The notes below the pieces were generated by a model. The model saw only the letters and a list, made by a program, of their open reading frames with translations. It did not search any database and was not told the origin of the DNA. Positions 37,532 through 49,449 of a stretch of 64,000 bases of DNA are shown one piece after another; position 1 is the first letter of the stretch, and each line of letters opens with the position of its first letter. This stretch comes from Lingula anatina. Taxonomy: Eukaryota; Brachiopoda; Lingulata; Lingulida; Lingulidae. The stretch spans positions 108,655 through 172,654 of the forward strand of contig NW_019775865.1 in assembly GCF_001039355.2 (NCBI RefSeq), given 5' to 3'. The translations under genes and the position numbers were made by a program.

Positions 37532-40125
37532 TTAAACATAGTCATCCGCATCTGTTATGCCGTCAATATCAATTTTCACAGCTTTATCTTTTGATCTCCA
37601 AGCAGGTTTTCGCGTCTTGATAGGAGGAGGCTCTGGGGTAGGCTTTTTGGCTGGCTTTCCTCCGACTGAAGGCGCTCTGCGAGCTTGGGATGAATCGATT
37701 TCTGGGCTTATTCTTGTAGTAGCCATTCGAGAGCCTGGGACACTTCTGGAATCCCCTTTCATTCGTTTCAGCTCTGATTCCCTGCGTCTGTTTGGCTTGG
37801 CTTCCAGTGCACCACGGGCGACAGCTAGACTTGCTGTGCCCATTACCTTCGCCTTTGGAGCAGAAGATGGTTGCAATGGTGTGGACTTGTTTATTTTGGA
37901 AGTACCTGAAGTACTGCTTGCTACTCGACTGATCAGCCCACTTTCATCGAGTGTCTTTGTTTGGGCAGACATTCGCGGTTTTTGTAAAGAACTCTTACTT
38001 ATCTCAGGCTCATCTTCCTCAGATTGTTTTATTTTCTGATCTGGCGTTCGTTTAGATTTTTGTAGATCTTCTGAAGGCACAGTATCCGACGCTACTTTAG
38101 TGGATTCTCTGAAAGTCATTTGGGTGGTAGGTTTACTTTCAATTTCGTCGTCAAATGCCATATTCAGCGTGATTTCGTCTATCAGCTCATGATCAAAATC
38201 ATCGAGCTCGAACGGATTCTCGTCTGAAAATTTGTCTGTAAATCGGACGCGATCGCCGTACATTTCCACTGCTATGTTTTTAGTTTTTGTAGACTTCCAC
38301 TTTGGAACAAAGCCTGCCTTGAATTCATAGTTAATAATTGGCGTGGATACTCTCTCAGGTCTCTTGCCGGCTGGTATCGGAGATACGGGCGGAGATGCAG
38401 GAGGGGAGTCCATTTTGTATCGCTTTTGTTGTGTTCGAGACTGTCTAGACTTATTTTCACTGTCTTCATCCCACGTGTTGCCAAAGATCTCGGCTATCTC
38501 ATCGTCCAGAGTCAATTCAACACTTGTAACATTTCGCGTAACATCTTTATTGATTATTTCTTCGTCGTTATCATTTTCATCAAACACAGGATTGACAATT
38601 CCTTGTTTCCCCTTTTCGGTTTTCCACCGAGGACCATTCTCCTTCTTGGCAGGCGGAGGGGCTTTGGACTTGGTCCCCGTCACTTTTGACAGCAGTGCTT
38701 TTTTGTATTTCTCCGATTTCCACTTTGGGAGCTTCCCTTCCATTGCAACAGCCTTTCTCAACTCGTCTAAGCTCAAAACCACGATACCCCTTTTACGACG
38801 TTTGGATTTTTTGAAGTTTGGTGGTGGTTTTTTCAAGCAGTACGTTTCAATAAAGGAGCCTACAAGGTATACAACAGCGGCCCCGCCGTATATAAACAGA
38901 GTCAAAGGGACCATCAGGTAAATGGCTAAGTTGTCGTCTGTGTTGTAAAAATCAACAATCATGTTCCAGAATTCAATAAAACCCATTGCAGCCGCTCCTT
39001 CTGAAGAAGACGATGCCATGCTTGAATTTGACGAATTGTCAAAAGTTTGATTTAAAGATATAACAACAGTTAAGTCTGTACTGGACAAGGGTGCGGTGGA
39101 GGTTGTTGTCGTTGGAGTGGTCGTAGTTGGCGTTGTCGTAGTCGTTACTGTGGTTGTCGTAGTTGTGGGTGGTGTTGTTGTAATCACCTGTGTCGTTGTT
39201 TCGTTCCCGTCAGTCATGTTATAGTTTCCTACCGTTGTGGTCGTATTCCAATCTGTATTATTGTTAAAAGCTGTGGTCGTATTGTACGGCATGGCTGTTG
39301 TTGAATTGTCCAGCATACTCGTTGTTGAATTGTCTGGCATAGCTGTTGTGGCATTGTCTGGCATTGGTGTGGTGCCGTCGAACATCGTTGTTGAAGGGTC
39401 GTCCGTCGTGGTTTGACAGTCAACTCCTGAGAAAAGTGCAAAAAAGTTAGGATTTAGTATTTCTTGCATTATTCTTTCCCCTTTCTTCTTTGGTAAGGCT
39501 CACATGAAAATGCCTTTCTCTATCAGATCCCAATAGATGATACAGACTCTAGATAACGACTACGGGATACAAGCTATGTAAAGACCGATTTAATGTACAT
39601 TGGTTCAGTTAATTTCCATTTGTGCCACATCCTTATAACCCCACTCGTGCGTCACATAGGCCTACATATACATTGGACAGAGCTAAATCTGTAGATGGAT
39701 AATCTTCAGGTGTATGAGACTCACAAGTCTGATGGATGCCATAACGTTATTTTCAGGACCAAAAACAAAGTTGTAAGACGATTTTAATCATAATTCAAAT
39801 AAGCTTCTAAAAAGTAATCGAATGTTCCCATTTCTGTAACCGAGTTCATGAAATCGGTATCTGCCTCAACATATAAAAGTGTTTTATACACTTACTAGTA
39901 TAATAACATTGGATTGAAATAGATTGTAAAAATTGTACTGCTTTTTCTTTTTGAAAATCCTATCCAACGTATATCAAGTAATGACATAAGAACTATCGAT
40001 TAATGAAAAGGATAGCACTTACCTTTTTTGCATATTAAAATGAAAATCGACACCGTGAAAACTGTAAAAGATTTTACAGAGCACCAAGTTTTACGCTTAG
40101 TGGCAGTTCGGTTCTCTTTTCCCAT
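37532..40125 (-). CDS. Membrane-protein array gene 1: mucin-like single-pass protein, 665 aa
   Basis: I do not recognise this family. Exon 1 is 40125-40023 and exon 2 is 39426-37532; a GTAAGT donor and TTTTCTCAG acceptor join in phase (G|GA). Exon 1 gives a basic n-region and hydrophobic core (FTVFTVSIFILIC), a likely signal peptide; starting instead inside exon 2 would lose it. Residues 38-160 are Thr/Asn/Ser-rich with many N-glycosylation sequons, five 8-residue repeats around MPDNSTT, and a poly-Thr tract. The membrane span is about 203-227 (MVPLTLFIYGGAAVVYLVG), followed by a basic stop (KKSKRRKRG). The tail has four copies of P-x-W-[KR]-[ST] near W270, W302, W411 and W644, acidic patches (LTLDDEIAEIF, AFDDEIE), Pro-rich stretches and the end DADDYV. 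It is first in the array from the left and is related to the next two genes by its membrane segment. Confidence 0.85.
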
Positions 40126-42462
40126 TTTTCTAACAGAACTTATCCAACTGTTATTTGCAAAGCGTTAAAACTTAAGGTAGAATGGCTGTATATGCCAAAT
40201 TATCTCCGTTTTTGGAAGTCTTTCCATGGTGTAAATGTCAAGCAAATTGCTGACAAGGTCCCAAAGGATACTGAAATGTCAGCAACGATTCGGTCCTTTT
40301 CTCTCTGTAAGGCCTTCTTGCCCTTCCTTTTCACGCTTAACGCTAATACATCAACAGATCGATTGGCTCAGTTTTTAAGGGTGGGTGATGTTTTCGTTGT
40401 CGTTTCTCTCCAAAATATTAACCTTCTCCCAAATCCCTATTTACATCTAGTTTCTTTCTCATCGTAGGTAAATAGGACTGGTTTGGAAAAGTTGTAGCAA
40501 AATATTCTCCTACTTTTCTATGAACTGCAACTACGTTCGGGACGCCAATATATTGCGATTTCCCTATTTGTTTAAAAGTTTGAAATTCAATGACTCTATC
40601 GGAAAAGAGCGTTATGACGTATATGAACCCATTGATTCAGACAATTGGTATCAAAGGTGAATTTTTGAGCATGGTTGTCGATTTATAGGCGTCCATTGAA
40701 CTCAAGTCGTTGACAGGTTTGCCTTACTTCAGATATTGATCCTGTGCAGTCAGTAACTGAATCATAAATGGACATCGTTTTAAAATTTACATTGATTAAT
40801 TTAAATTACCAAAAGTGAAAATTAAAAAAAAGTAGACATTTTGGTCGGATAGGGCGGGGGGTGTAATTTGTGAAAAATCAATAAATATATCTCTATTCAA
40901 TAACTACTTCATCATCATTCATATGTCCTAACGAAAAAAATTGATCGATCATGTGCTAAAAATCATAATAGCTAGTGTGGTTGCTGAACCATTTTGGCAA
41001 AAAAGAGACGCTTCGTGGAGCTCAATCTTTACAATATTATAATTCAGGCATCTTGTATCAGGTGTACTCATAATAGCTTTTGTCATGTATATATTGAGTA
41101 CGAATCGGTTGGCTTTCCTTCCCGGCACTGTGAACTCTTCACTGTTTTTGACAACATTATTGATCGTCGTCATAATACAGACATGGCAAGACGACACTGT
41201 TTAATTGCAAGGATACTAAATCATTTATGCCCTGGAATCGATATACTGTTTGCGAAGTCAATAGGAAGGCCAATTAAGTGAAGTCACCAAGCCTGCTTGG
41301 ATAATTTCGAAGTTCAGCGTTTACCACTCCAGAAACTATAAAGTGTTGATAATGATTTATTCACAAAAATAAGTGTTTACATATATGATTTTGACAATAA
41401 GTCCATTTATTTCACTTTCATATGTATAATTCGCACTTACTCGTCAAGGATAAAGAAACAGTGAAAAATTGACACAAATTTCACTTAAATTTTATCGCAT
41501 AATGTTAATTCGCATAAATACCACCTCGTGAGCAAATGACTCATTTAAACTGAAAAAGATACTTTTTTGCCTTTTAACAGAACTACGTTTTAAAAAATAC
41601 CAAGGAATATTTGAATATGCCCCAAGGTAAAATACTCCGCGATACAACTAAAAAAAGTAAGTCCAGAAATTTTGTCAATATTTCCATTTTACGGGAAAGG
41701 CTTAATCAAACATATTCGATATCACACCATCTGTTTCACTAACATGGACTACTGAATATTCATACATTCTTTTTTTCTTTTTTAATCAAGTTTGTATATT
41801 TGATAAATGTCGTATATTAATTGTTACCACAGGAAGGCAAATACATCACAGCACCAATTAAGTTACATCACAAGTACGTTTCTTCACATGGAAAGTGAGC
41901 ATTGATATCGACAAAGTGTCTAATTTTTAGGGCCTGAAAAAAATGATAAAACATGCTTACAAGATATCATTGTCTATGAAAATAACTAACAAAAATTTTT
42001 CTATGTTAGATTTAAAAGATACATTCAATATAACCATTAGTTAAGACAAAGTATTCCATATACAAAATAGACTATTAACATGTCAACATGGATGAATGTC
42101 AACCGCATTTTCTCCGGTTACAGATTCTCCAATATTTTCAGATAAGAGGCTTGATTTCTCTCGTCAGACAAATGCTATTTTCTAAAACTCATTAAATGTA
42201 CATAACGAAATTTGCTAAAATTGATATTTGGTCGATGTGCGCCCTTAAGAAGAAAAAAATTAAGATGCCACTTTTATCAGTTCAGAAAGCGTGGACGGAA
42301 TATTCTTTAAGGCCTATAATTTAGATGTAATAAAATATTAAGCCATGTTTTGATCCCAAAGCAAGCATCAAGGCACCGGATTGCACATGGGCTAAAATCA
42401 TCATTAGGCAGAGTCGTGAACCGAGTTCGCATCTTAATAAATTTATTACCTCCCCATTTTAT
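40126..42462. other. Spacer between array genes 1 and 2
   Basis: About 2.3 kb of AT-rich sequence holding the upstream region of gene 1 and the 3' end of gene 2 (AATAAA on the - strand at 42447-42442, just past the stop). The open frames 40192-40467 and 40994-41281 lack supporting features. Confidence 0.55.
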
Positions 42463-43473
42463 TTAAGCTTCGCTCTCAGAACCTCTGCTTTTGGGTTTTT
42501 TGATATCGTCGAACCTCAGATCAAACCTATTGAGCATTTGCCACTGCTTCTTAGGTTTACTCTCGGGTTCTTCTTGCTGCATCTCTTTCTTGTCCTTTTC
42601 TTGCACGCGGATGGTCCGTGCGTTGCTCCCATTTGAAAGTCCCGATGCTCTTCCCCCAGCGGCGCTCTTTGCACGTGAACGCTTAGCTTCCATCCGCGTA
42701 AGCTGTGCTAGAGTCCACAGATCCATCTCCATCAGGGACTGCTTGGTATCCTTCGAACCCTTGTTAAATTCCTCCTCTGAAGGAGTTGGAGAGGTCATAG
42801 ATAAAAAGGTTCTGGCGTAGGCCTTTGCGATGGAATTGGACCAACCCGGAGCGATCTTAGTTTGTTCTTCCTTGATCATATCTGGCGAGGGCGGGCTGGC
42901 GGTGTCCCCTCTCGCTATCCCCATCAGCCTCTCCCTTTCTATGGTCGCAGCGTGGTATTTTCGTAGGTATGCTTTCCGTTCCTCAGCAGTCATCATTTTC
43001 GGCTTTGCATCCTCTATCTTCTGTCGTTCTTCTACCTTTTTCTTTATCTCCTCCTCCTTCTTCGCTTTTTTTACCTGTCGTTCTACTTCTTTCTTCTGTA
43101 CTATTTCTTCTTGTTTTTTGACCACTCGCTGAAATATATCCGGCTTTTTCTTCACTTTCCTCTTGGGTGGCGGAAGCCCAAGTTTCTTTGCCCGTCTGAC
43201 TTTTATCTTAAAACCAGTAAGCTCAATAATTTGTCCAATAGCGTACAAAATCACAGCCCCGCCATAAACAAAAAGCATCATCGGCGCAACGAACCAGTAC
43301 GCAAAATTTTGCCAAATGGCGTAAAATTCCACAACGGGACGAAACCACTCGAACCAATCCGGGAGGAATATTCGTCCGTCGCCTGCGGCCGTGTCATTGG
43401 TGGCCAGTGTCGCCAATGTGGTGGTCCAGCCCGTAAGGTTCAACATGACTGTCACGTCTTCCGTGGTGGCCAT
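42463..43473 (-). CDS. Membrane-protein array gene 2: single-pass protein with coiled basic tail, 336 aa
   Basis: Unrecognised family; one intact exon with a strong start context (AAAATGG). No signal peptide. A short Thr-rich N-terminus with sequons (NLT, NDT) precedes the membrane span at about 58-82 (WFVAPMMLFVYGGAVILYAIG). By the positive-inside rule the N-terminus is outside and the tail is cytoplasmic. Residues 90-160 are very rich in Lys/Glu (KKPDIFQRVVKKQEEIVQKK), a probable coiled coil or charged helix. MTAEERKAYLRKYH at 161-174 matches MTMDERIAYLSRYH in gene 3. A second shared spot, QWQMLNRFDLRF, lies near the C-terminus. The pair KKLGLPPPKRK (here) and KKMGLPMKWKR (gene 3) follows the membrane span in both. 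Gene 1 shares only the membrane segment. Confidence 0.85.
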   Translation of the reverse strand: MATTEDVTVMLNLTGWTTTLATLATNDTAAGDGRIFLPDWFEWFRPVVEFYAIWQNFAYWFVAPMMLFVYGGAVILYAIGQIIELTGFKIKVRRAKKLGLPPPKRKVKKKPDIFQRVVKKQEEIVQKKEVERQVKKAKKEEEIKKKVEERQKIEDAKPKMMTAEERKAYLRKYHAATIERERLMGIARGDTASPPSPDMIKEEQTKIAPGWSNSIAKAYARTFLSMTSPTPSEEEFNKGSKDTKQSLMEMDLWTLAQLTRMEAKRSRAKSAAGGRASGLSNGSNARTIRVQEKDKKEMQQEEPESKPKKQWQMLNRFDLRFDDIKKPKSRGSESEA

Positions 43474-45457
43474 TTTGATTTTTTACAGTAACAGTCTGGA
43501 CGAAGTTTTGAGAGGCGACAGATACTGCGACGAAGACAAAGAATCCCAAAAATAATCAACCGTCTGGAATGTTAATAGTTTTTACGTTAGAGAATGTGAA
43601 TAGCGATTAAAGGTGAACTGTTGTACATTCAAGGTACTCAATATTAATTTAGATCAAATCAAATGTTAAGTACATTCCGACATTTGTTAAGTTCTTTTCT
43701 TCTAATTCTTCTCAATATCAATCTGAATAACCTACCTATATTTCTTTAGGTAATTAGACCGCACAAAACCATTATTAGGAACGTATTCTATGTCACACCA
43801 TAATACATGTAGTACTCTCATTGTTAGGATTTACTATACTGTCTTTTTCCCATGGTGTTGAAATCGCACCACCATATTTGACAATAATCTTCTAGTCTTA
43901 CAAATTACTTTTACCTTTCTAAATTTGATCACACAATCGATGGCTGGGTCAGCGCCTTTGAAAGGTCCGATTTAGCTTCAATGTCAAACGATTGATTTCC
44001 AAATCTATGGCAATAATCGAACGAGAAGAAAGCCGCTGTTTTGTGCGGTTCAGGTGCGTTACCGTCTCAACCCCTCGCAGAATGGCTCAGTATCGTGCGC
44101 AGAGGACCGCTCACGACAGCAGGTATCGATTTTCTGCTTCCCGTGTTTCATGATCGATGGCAACACAAAGACTGTGCCGTGGGGAATTGAATAAACATAG
44201 TCCGGTCATCAATTTCCTTCGCATGAACCATTTACATACATTTATTTGTTGGATATGACTGTTTGTATATAGTGTGAGTTTGTTTCAGAGAATTCGTGGC
44301 AAGGAATTGATCGTAGTGTACGATCATTTTATTCGTAGAACCAAAGCTTCCATTCTGCAAACCCATTTGAAAAAAAAAGAGCGTACCATGTTTCAAAGTA
44401 TCAATGATACATAGTCTATTGTATATGCAAAAAATTCTAAAACCGTCGGGCAAAAACGATTATTTTGAAATTGGTTGTCTGGTGCTTGCGATCTTCTAAA
44501 TGGTTTCAGCTGCATTTGGGTTCGGGTTCCCTGACAAATTATATCATTGAGTGGTTTTGCTTACTCTGTTTAATTTTACGATTGTGAATTATTTGCTAAG
44601 CATTATCCCCCTCTTCGCTTTTTATCCTGCAGACAATATTGCCGGTTGAATTAACCGCGAAAACAGCCGTTGACAAACTTGGAAAATGTAATTCATACTA
44701 AGGATAATCGTATTATTATATCTGCTACTCAAGTGATAAAAATGACACGGGACAACTCACGAAGTTTCATAATTTATTAACTTTTTTCTCGTTGTTTATG
44801 AATATTCATCAGGCATTCATCAACCAGCATTTCAGAGTGGTTCTTTCTGGAGAAAACGTGGACCTTTTTACCCGCTTAATTGGCCCAATTTGAGAAACGG
44901 CATGGAACATAATAAACCAATCTTTGATTTAGAGCGGATCTTTCCCAACCAAAAAATCGGTTCTTTCAATCACCCCTGCCTTTACTCAACCGTATATGGG
45001 CCTGCTCAACAGCAAGTTTCATCGAATTTTTATGGTATGTATAAATGTGCGTCGACTGCACTTGCCTGACATGTGGTGAACGATATTCTTCTCCAATAAT
45101 ACTGCCTGCTATATATTATTTAGCGATACAAAAATAACAAAAATTACGTATTCTTATTGATACCTGCATACATTCAATTCAATCAGCCATTTACACAAAA
45201 ATATAGTCTGTGAATAAGATGATCTGATTAATATACTTTTTGGACTAGATAAACAATTGTCAGAAATTTTCATCATATTTTTGAGTATTACAACTTCTTT
45301 TTCCGCCTTCTTTACAAATTACGTATTGCTTGACATCAAAGACAATAAAAGCACGCGTGTAAACAATTCAAGAACTAAAAAGGATTCATCGGCAAAATCA
45401 CTAATCACTGAAAACCACTATTATTTCCTTTTCTATAATGTCACTGGAAATTATGTA
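43474..45457. other. Spacer between array genes 2 and 3
   Basis: About 2 kb with no supported coding exon. The stretch near 43950-44170 is somewhat richer in GC and could hold the promoter of gene 2; this is a guess from position and composition. Confidence 0.45.
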
Positions 45458-47976
45458 CTATACAAATGACTCCTGAGGATTGTCGTCTGCTACATCAACA
45501 GCTATGTTTACCTCCCCTCCCTCTTCTTCTTTCACGGCAGCCTGTGGTACTAATTCTGCACCATCGGCTTGTTTTGGCTTTTTCTTTTTAACTTTTTTGA
45601 CAACCTTTACAACCTTTTTCACCTTCTTTATTTTAGAGATTGCAGCGTCTGTAGATTCTGAGGCCGGGGCGTTTCCGCTGCTGTCACTGTTTTTAGAAAT
45701 CAGAGGGGCTTTCTCATTTTCTTCATCCACTACTACAAAACTCGGAACTGCAAGCTCTTTAGATTCTTTTCCATTTTTGTCTGCTGAACTCTGTTTTTCT
45801 TTTTCCGATAACTTGCTATTGTTGTCCGTTTTATTTTCAGCTGCACTAGTGACATTTAATGGCTTTTTATGTTGGGTCTGTTCTCGCTTTTTTATGACTG
45901 TGGGTTGGTCGTAGCATTGATCTGGCACTTGAATAGGCGATAATGCACTCCTTTCTCCCTCCTCCTGACACAACTCGCTTTCTTCACCAGCAATATCAGG
46001 TGCTCCAGATTTACTCTCAGCCTCAGCCTTTAGTTTATCACTTTCAATCCTTGCCTGCTCTGCGGCCTCTTTTTCTTTTTGCAAACGGAGCTCTACGGCT
46101 GCTAACTTTTCTGCGGGAATTTCGATCAATGTTCGTTTCATAAATTTCTTCTCTGACAAAGTACGTTGATGACGCGATGTTTCCATGCACCTTTCGGATA
46201 TCTGTAGAGGGCTCTCGTTTTTGCTTGTATCGACGGCGCGGCTTGTACGTCGATCTTTGCCGGCGTCTGCAAACTCCTCTTTCTTGCGATTTTGATCTTT
46301 GTAATGTAGTTTGATGATCCACCTGTATCGGTTGTCCTTGGCTTTCCTCTGGCGACGGGACATCTTGTAGCACTTTTCCGGAACTATCAGAGAGCGCGCG
46401 TTGGCGGGTACGAAGTCATCCTCGGCCTTGGTTTCCTTGTTTCGGATTTGCTGAACAGCATTCTGTACGAGTGCAAAATAGTTAAACTGAAGTTGCCAGC
46501 GTTTCTCCAGATTATCCTCTTGTTGTTTTTGAATGTTCTTTGCCTCTTCTTCTTGTGCATTTTTCATCATTTCTTCCATGGCCTGTTTTTTCTCTTGTTC
46601 GTTACCAAGCATACGGATGCGACGCCACTTATCATTTGGATTTTCTTTTTTCCTCTGCTTCTCTTTATTTTTATTCACGTTGACCAGTGTGGCAAATGAT
46701 GTAATTTTGTAGGATACAACAGGTTTGTCAGAAGACTCGTTGCCTGATGACGTGGTATTTGCTCTAGACATAAGTCCTCTCAGCCTGCTTCGCAATTCCC
46801 TCTGTTCTTCCGTGCCCTCTGGTTCTTTGCCATCTGCGGCATTTTTCGCGTCTTCTTCACCCTTTTGCGCGTGTTTAAATATTAGGGATTTAAATCTCCC
46901 ACCTAATGCTGGCTTCTTTGAGGTAGAGAGATCTGTCTTCTCGGCGCCTGGGTCTACTTCAACTTCTTCTGCCACCTTGCTTTTTAACATCATGTTTTTC
47001 ATGTTCTTCTTTTCTTTGTTTTCCGCTTTTTGTTTTTCGTTCTCCATCTTTTTGATTTCTTCGTCCACAATTTGTACATCTGCCAGACTTATTTTTCTGC
47101 TGACGTCGGTGTTGGTGGGTGAGGCGCCAGGCTCCGTATTGGCCAGGTCTTCAGGGACAGGGGAATGGAGGGCGTGGTAGGAGGTTGTATCAACGGGCAC
47201 ATCACCTTTTTTGGGCTCCTTGTCGAGTTCCTCAAACTGTCTTATCAAAGCTTTCCTCTGAATGTCCAAGATCTGCTCTTCTGTTGGAGTTATGAAACCG
47301 ATGTGGTACCGGCTGAGATAAGCTATGCGCTCATCCATGGTCATGCGATAAGCTCGGTTGCCGTAAAGACGCTTCCATTCTGCCTTTTTCTCCTTTATTT
47401 TATTTTGTTTTCTTTCTTCTTTTTTCTGAATGTCTTTTTTAACTTTCAATTCCTTCGCTTTTTCGAAGATATTTTTGGACCTTTTCCACTTCATGGGTAA
47501 ACCCATCTTCTTCCTTTTCCTATGAAAACAAAATGTGCAATATTAATAAAGACTGGAATCTTTTTCATTTCTATATCTGAATTGAAATGAAAAATGTTAT
47601 TAGAAATTGTAAAAACACTTCCTTGTAACTCCATATAATTTCCAAACTTCATATAGCACTAGGAATTACTGAATGTATTGGGGAAAATAAAGGATATTTT
47701 CGACGACACGTATATTGCATACATAGCTTACCTATATATTTTACAGGTCCGAATGCAGTTCCCTATTCCGTAGATGAGCGGTGCCACTACGCATATCAGA
47801 ATGAAGAAGGGTATTACTATATAGTAATATATGTTCATTATATTTTCAAACCAGAGTTTTAAAGGTCTGAAAAATTCCGCCACTGGGTCAACCGTTGGCG
47901 ACGGGGTGGTCATTTCCGTGGTCAGGTTGTAGTCCAACGTAGAGTTGGTGATGTTGTATATAGCCGTGGTTGTCAT
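45458..47976 (-). CDS. Membrane-protein array gene 3: single-pass protein with long charged tail, 768 aa
   Basis: Unrecognised family; paralog of gene 2. Exon 1 is 47976-47732 and exon 2 is 47519-45458, with an in-phase GTAAGC...TAG intron of 212 nt right after the membrane span. The N-terminus has a Thr-rich outer segment with sequons (NIT, NST, NLT), then FFRPLKLWF, a span at about 50-74 (YIVIPFFILICVVAPLIYGIG) and a basic stop. The tail is Lys/Glu-rich. MTMDERIAYLSRYH (141-154) and EKRWQLQFNYFAL (about 421-433) match gene 2. A looser repeat, [VI]-x-x-[PS]-[ED]-[KRQ]-C, recurs at about 461, 521 and 613, the first two followed by Ser-Arg-x-Gln-Arg. Near the end is a Lys/Val-rich stretch (KKVKKVVKVVKKVKKKKPK). 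The C-terminus ESFV fits a class I PDZ ligand. Confidence 0.85.
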
Positions 47977-49449
47977 GGTGAAGCGTCAAAAATGACTGGA
48001 AATATAAAAAGATATAAAATGAAAATACTTTTTTATACTCGAGTCACACATGAATATGTTTCTATGATATATTTGACAAAAGTGACTCCATGATTATGTT
48101 CAAAGATGGCTGCCTTTGCATGTGCGTCGTTACCTTCAACAAGTGGGTAAAACTCCCGTTTTCCTTTGCTTATCGATTCATTGAAAAAGGGCACACCAGA
48201 ACAAGATAAAACTAACCTTTTGCTATCTCTCAGGTACCCAAAGAATGGCTTTTGTCCCCTCTTATGCTATAATTTGCAAGTTGCTGAAAACTATCTGCAT
48301 CATTTTATTTCAGTGTCAACACAGTTACCAACAAATCTGCTATTAATTCAGCCGGGTAGAAATTGATTTACGATATTGAACTTCTATATTTGCTGTGGAC
48401 ACTGAAGAAATCTGCATAATTTCTTTGTTTTGAATCTATAAGTAGAACAAGTACTGAAAAGAATACTCGATTGTGTGATCAATAGTACGAACATAGTTGC
48501 AAAGTTTGGTCCCACAGTAACTTAGTCATCTGTGTACCATTTGAACAACATATCGACAGCTTAACTCCCGCCAGGAGGCTACGTGTGCCCGATTGTGTAT
48601 GTGTGTGTTGGAGGGAGGGGGGGGGGGGAGACCCCTGTTGTGCCGGAGTCAAGACGAATTGATCGATAAACTTGTCACTCTTATAATCATTATATTGATG
48701 AAATGAAATGGCTCTGTGCCCTATTGTTACTGTTAAAACAGCGACTCAATTATCACCCAAAGAGAAATACAATATTTTTTTTAATATGAAATATATTTTT
48801 TAGCTTATATTTGATTTCTTACCGATAAACACTCATTTTGCAGACACTCCCCATTTATGCAACCAGAGTCAAAGGATTAACCGATTTGCCATAATTAAAT
48901 GAAAAAATAAAAAAACATGAACACGTCTGTCAAAATACTTTTATACAGTTCAATTTGATTCATTCACACTCATTCGCACATAACTTTTAACAATTTGAAA
49001 ATTCAGAATACTGAAAAAAATATTTATGCTACATTTATTATGTGTAGCTCCAAATATATTGTTTAGTCATTTCTACAGCAAATAAATTCAGGAATCCTTG
49101 AAACCATAATGATGTTGTGAACTTCTTGTGTATCAGGGTGAATAATCCATTCTGTTATACTTTCTAGTTCACTAAATTGTTTTAATGACATTCAAGTCCA
49201 TACTAGTCAGACACTGTTTTATATCAAAGATGCAATATTGAAATATAATGCACAATAATTGATGTATATAAAAAGCGAATTTTACAACTGATAAGACATG
49301 CATTAGCTTGGGTTTTAATCAAGCAAGATATTAGTTTCATGCATGTTACCCATATTAACTAGCCTACTAGGGCAACTTGATATCGGTTACTGTAGTGAAT
49401 AAAGGCAATGCATCATTAATAAATACAATATCAACTTGAGAAACTTGGT
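47977..49449. other. Upstream region of array gene 3 and 3' region of IBTK
   Basis: AT-rich sequence without a supported exon. An acceptor-like ATTTCCAG about 20 nt upstream of the gene 3 ATG (- strand) hints at a 5'UTR intron there. The right part belongs to the IBTK 3'UTR. A G run lies near 48620. Confidence 0.5.

Noticed and set aside
37557-38921. + strand frames of 160 and 192 codons opposite array gene 1
   Set aside because: They are antisense shadows of a long charged coding exon and have no features of their own.
40994-41281. 95-codon + frame between array genes 1 and 2
   Set aside because: It has no signal peptide, domain, splice partners or promoter evidence, and its composition looks like spacer.
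45480-47500. + strand Phe/Ser-rich frames opposite array gene 3
   Set aside because: Lys/Glu codons on the - strand read as Phe/Leu/Ser on the + strand; shadows.
37532-47976. Array genes as members of the TMIE family (single span, Lys-rich tail)
   Set aside because: The general layout is alike, but no shared motif could be seen around the membrane span.
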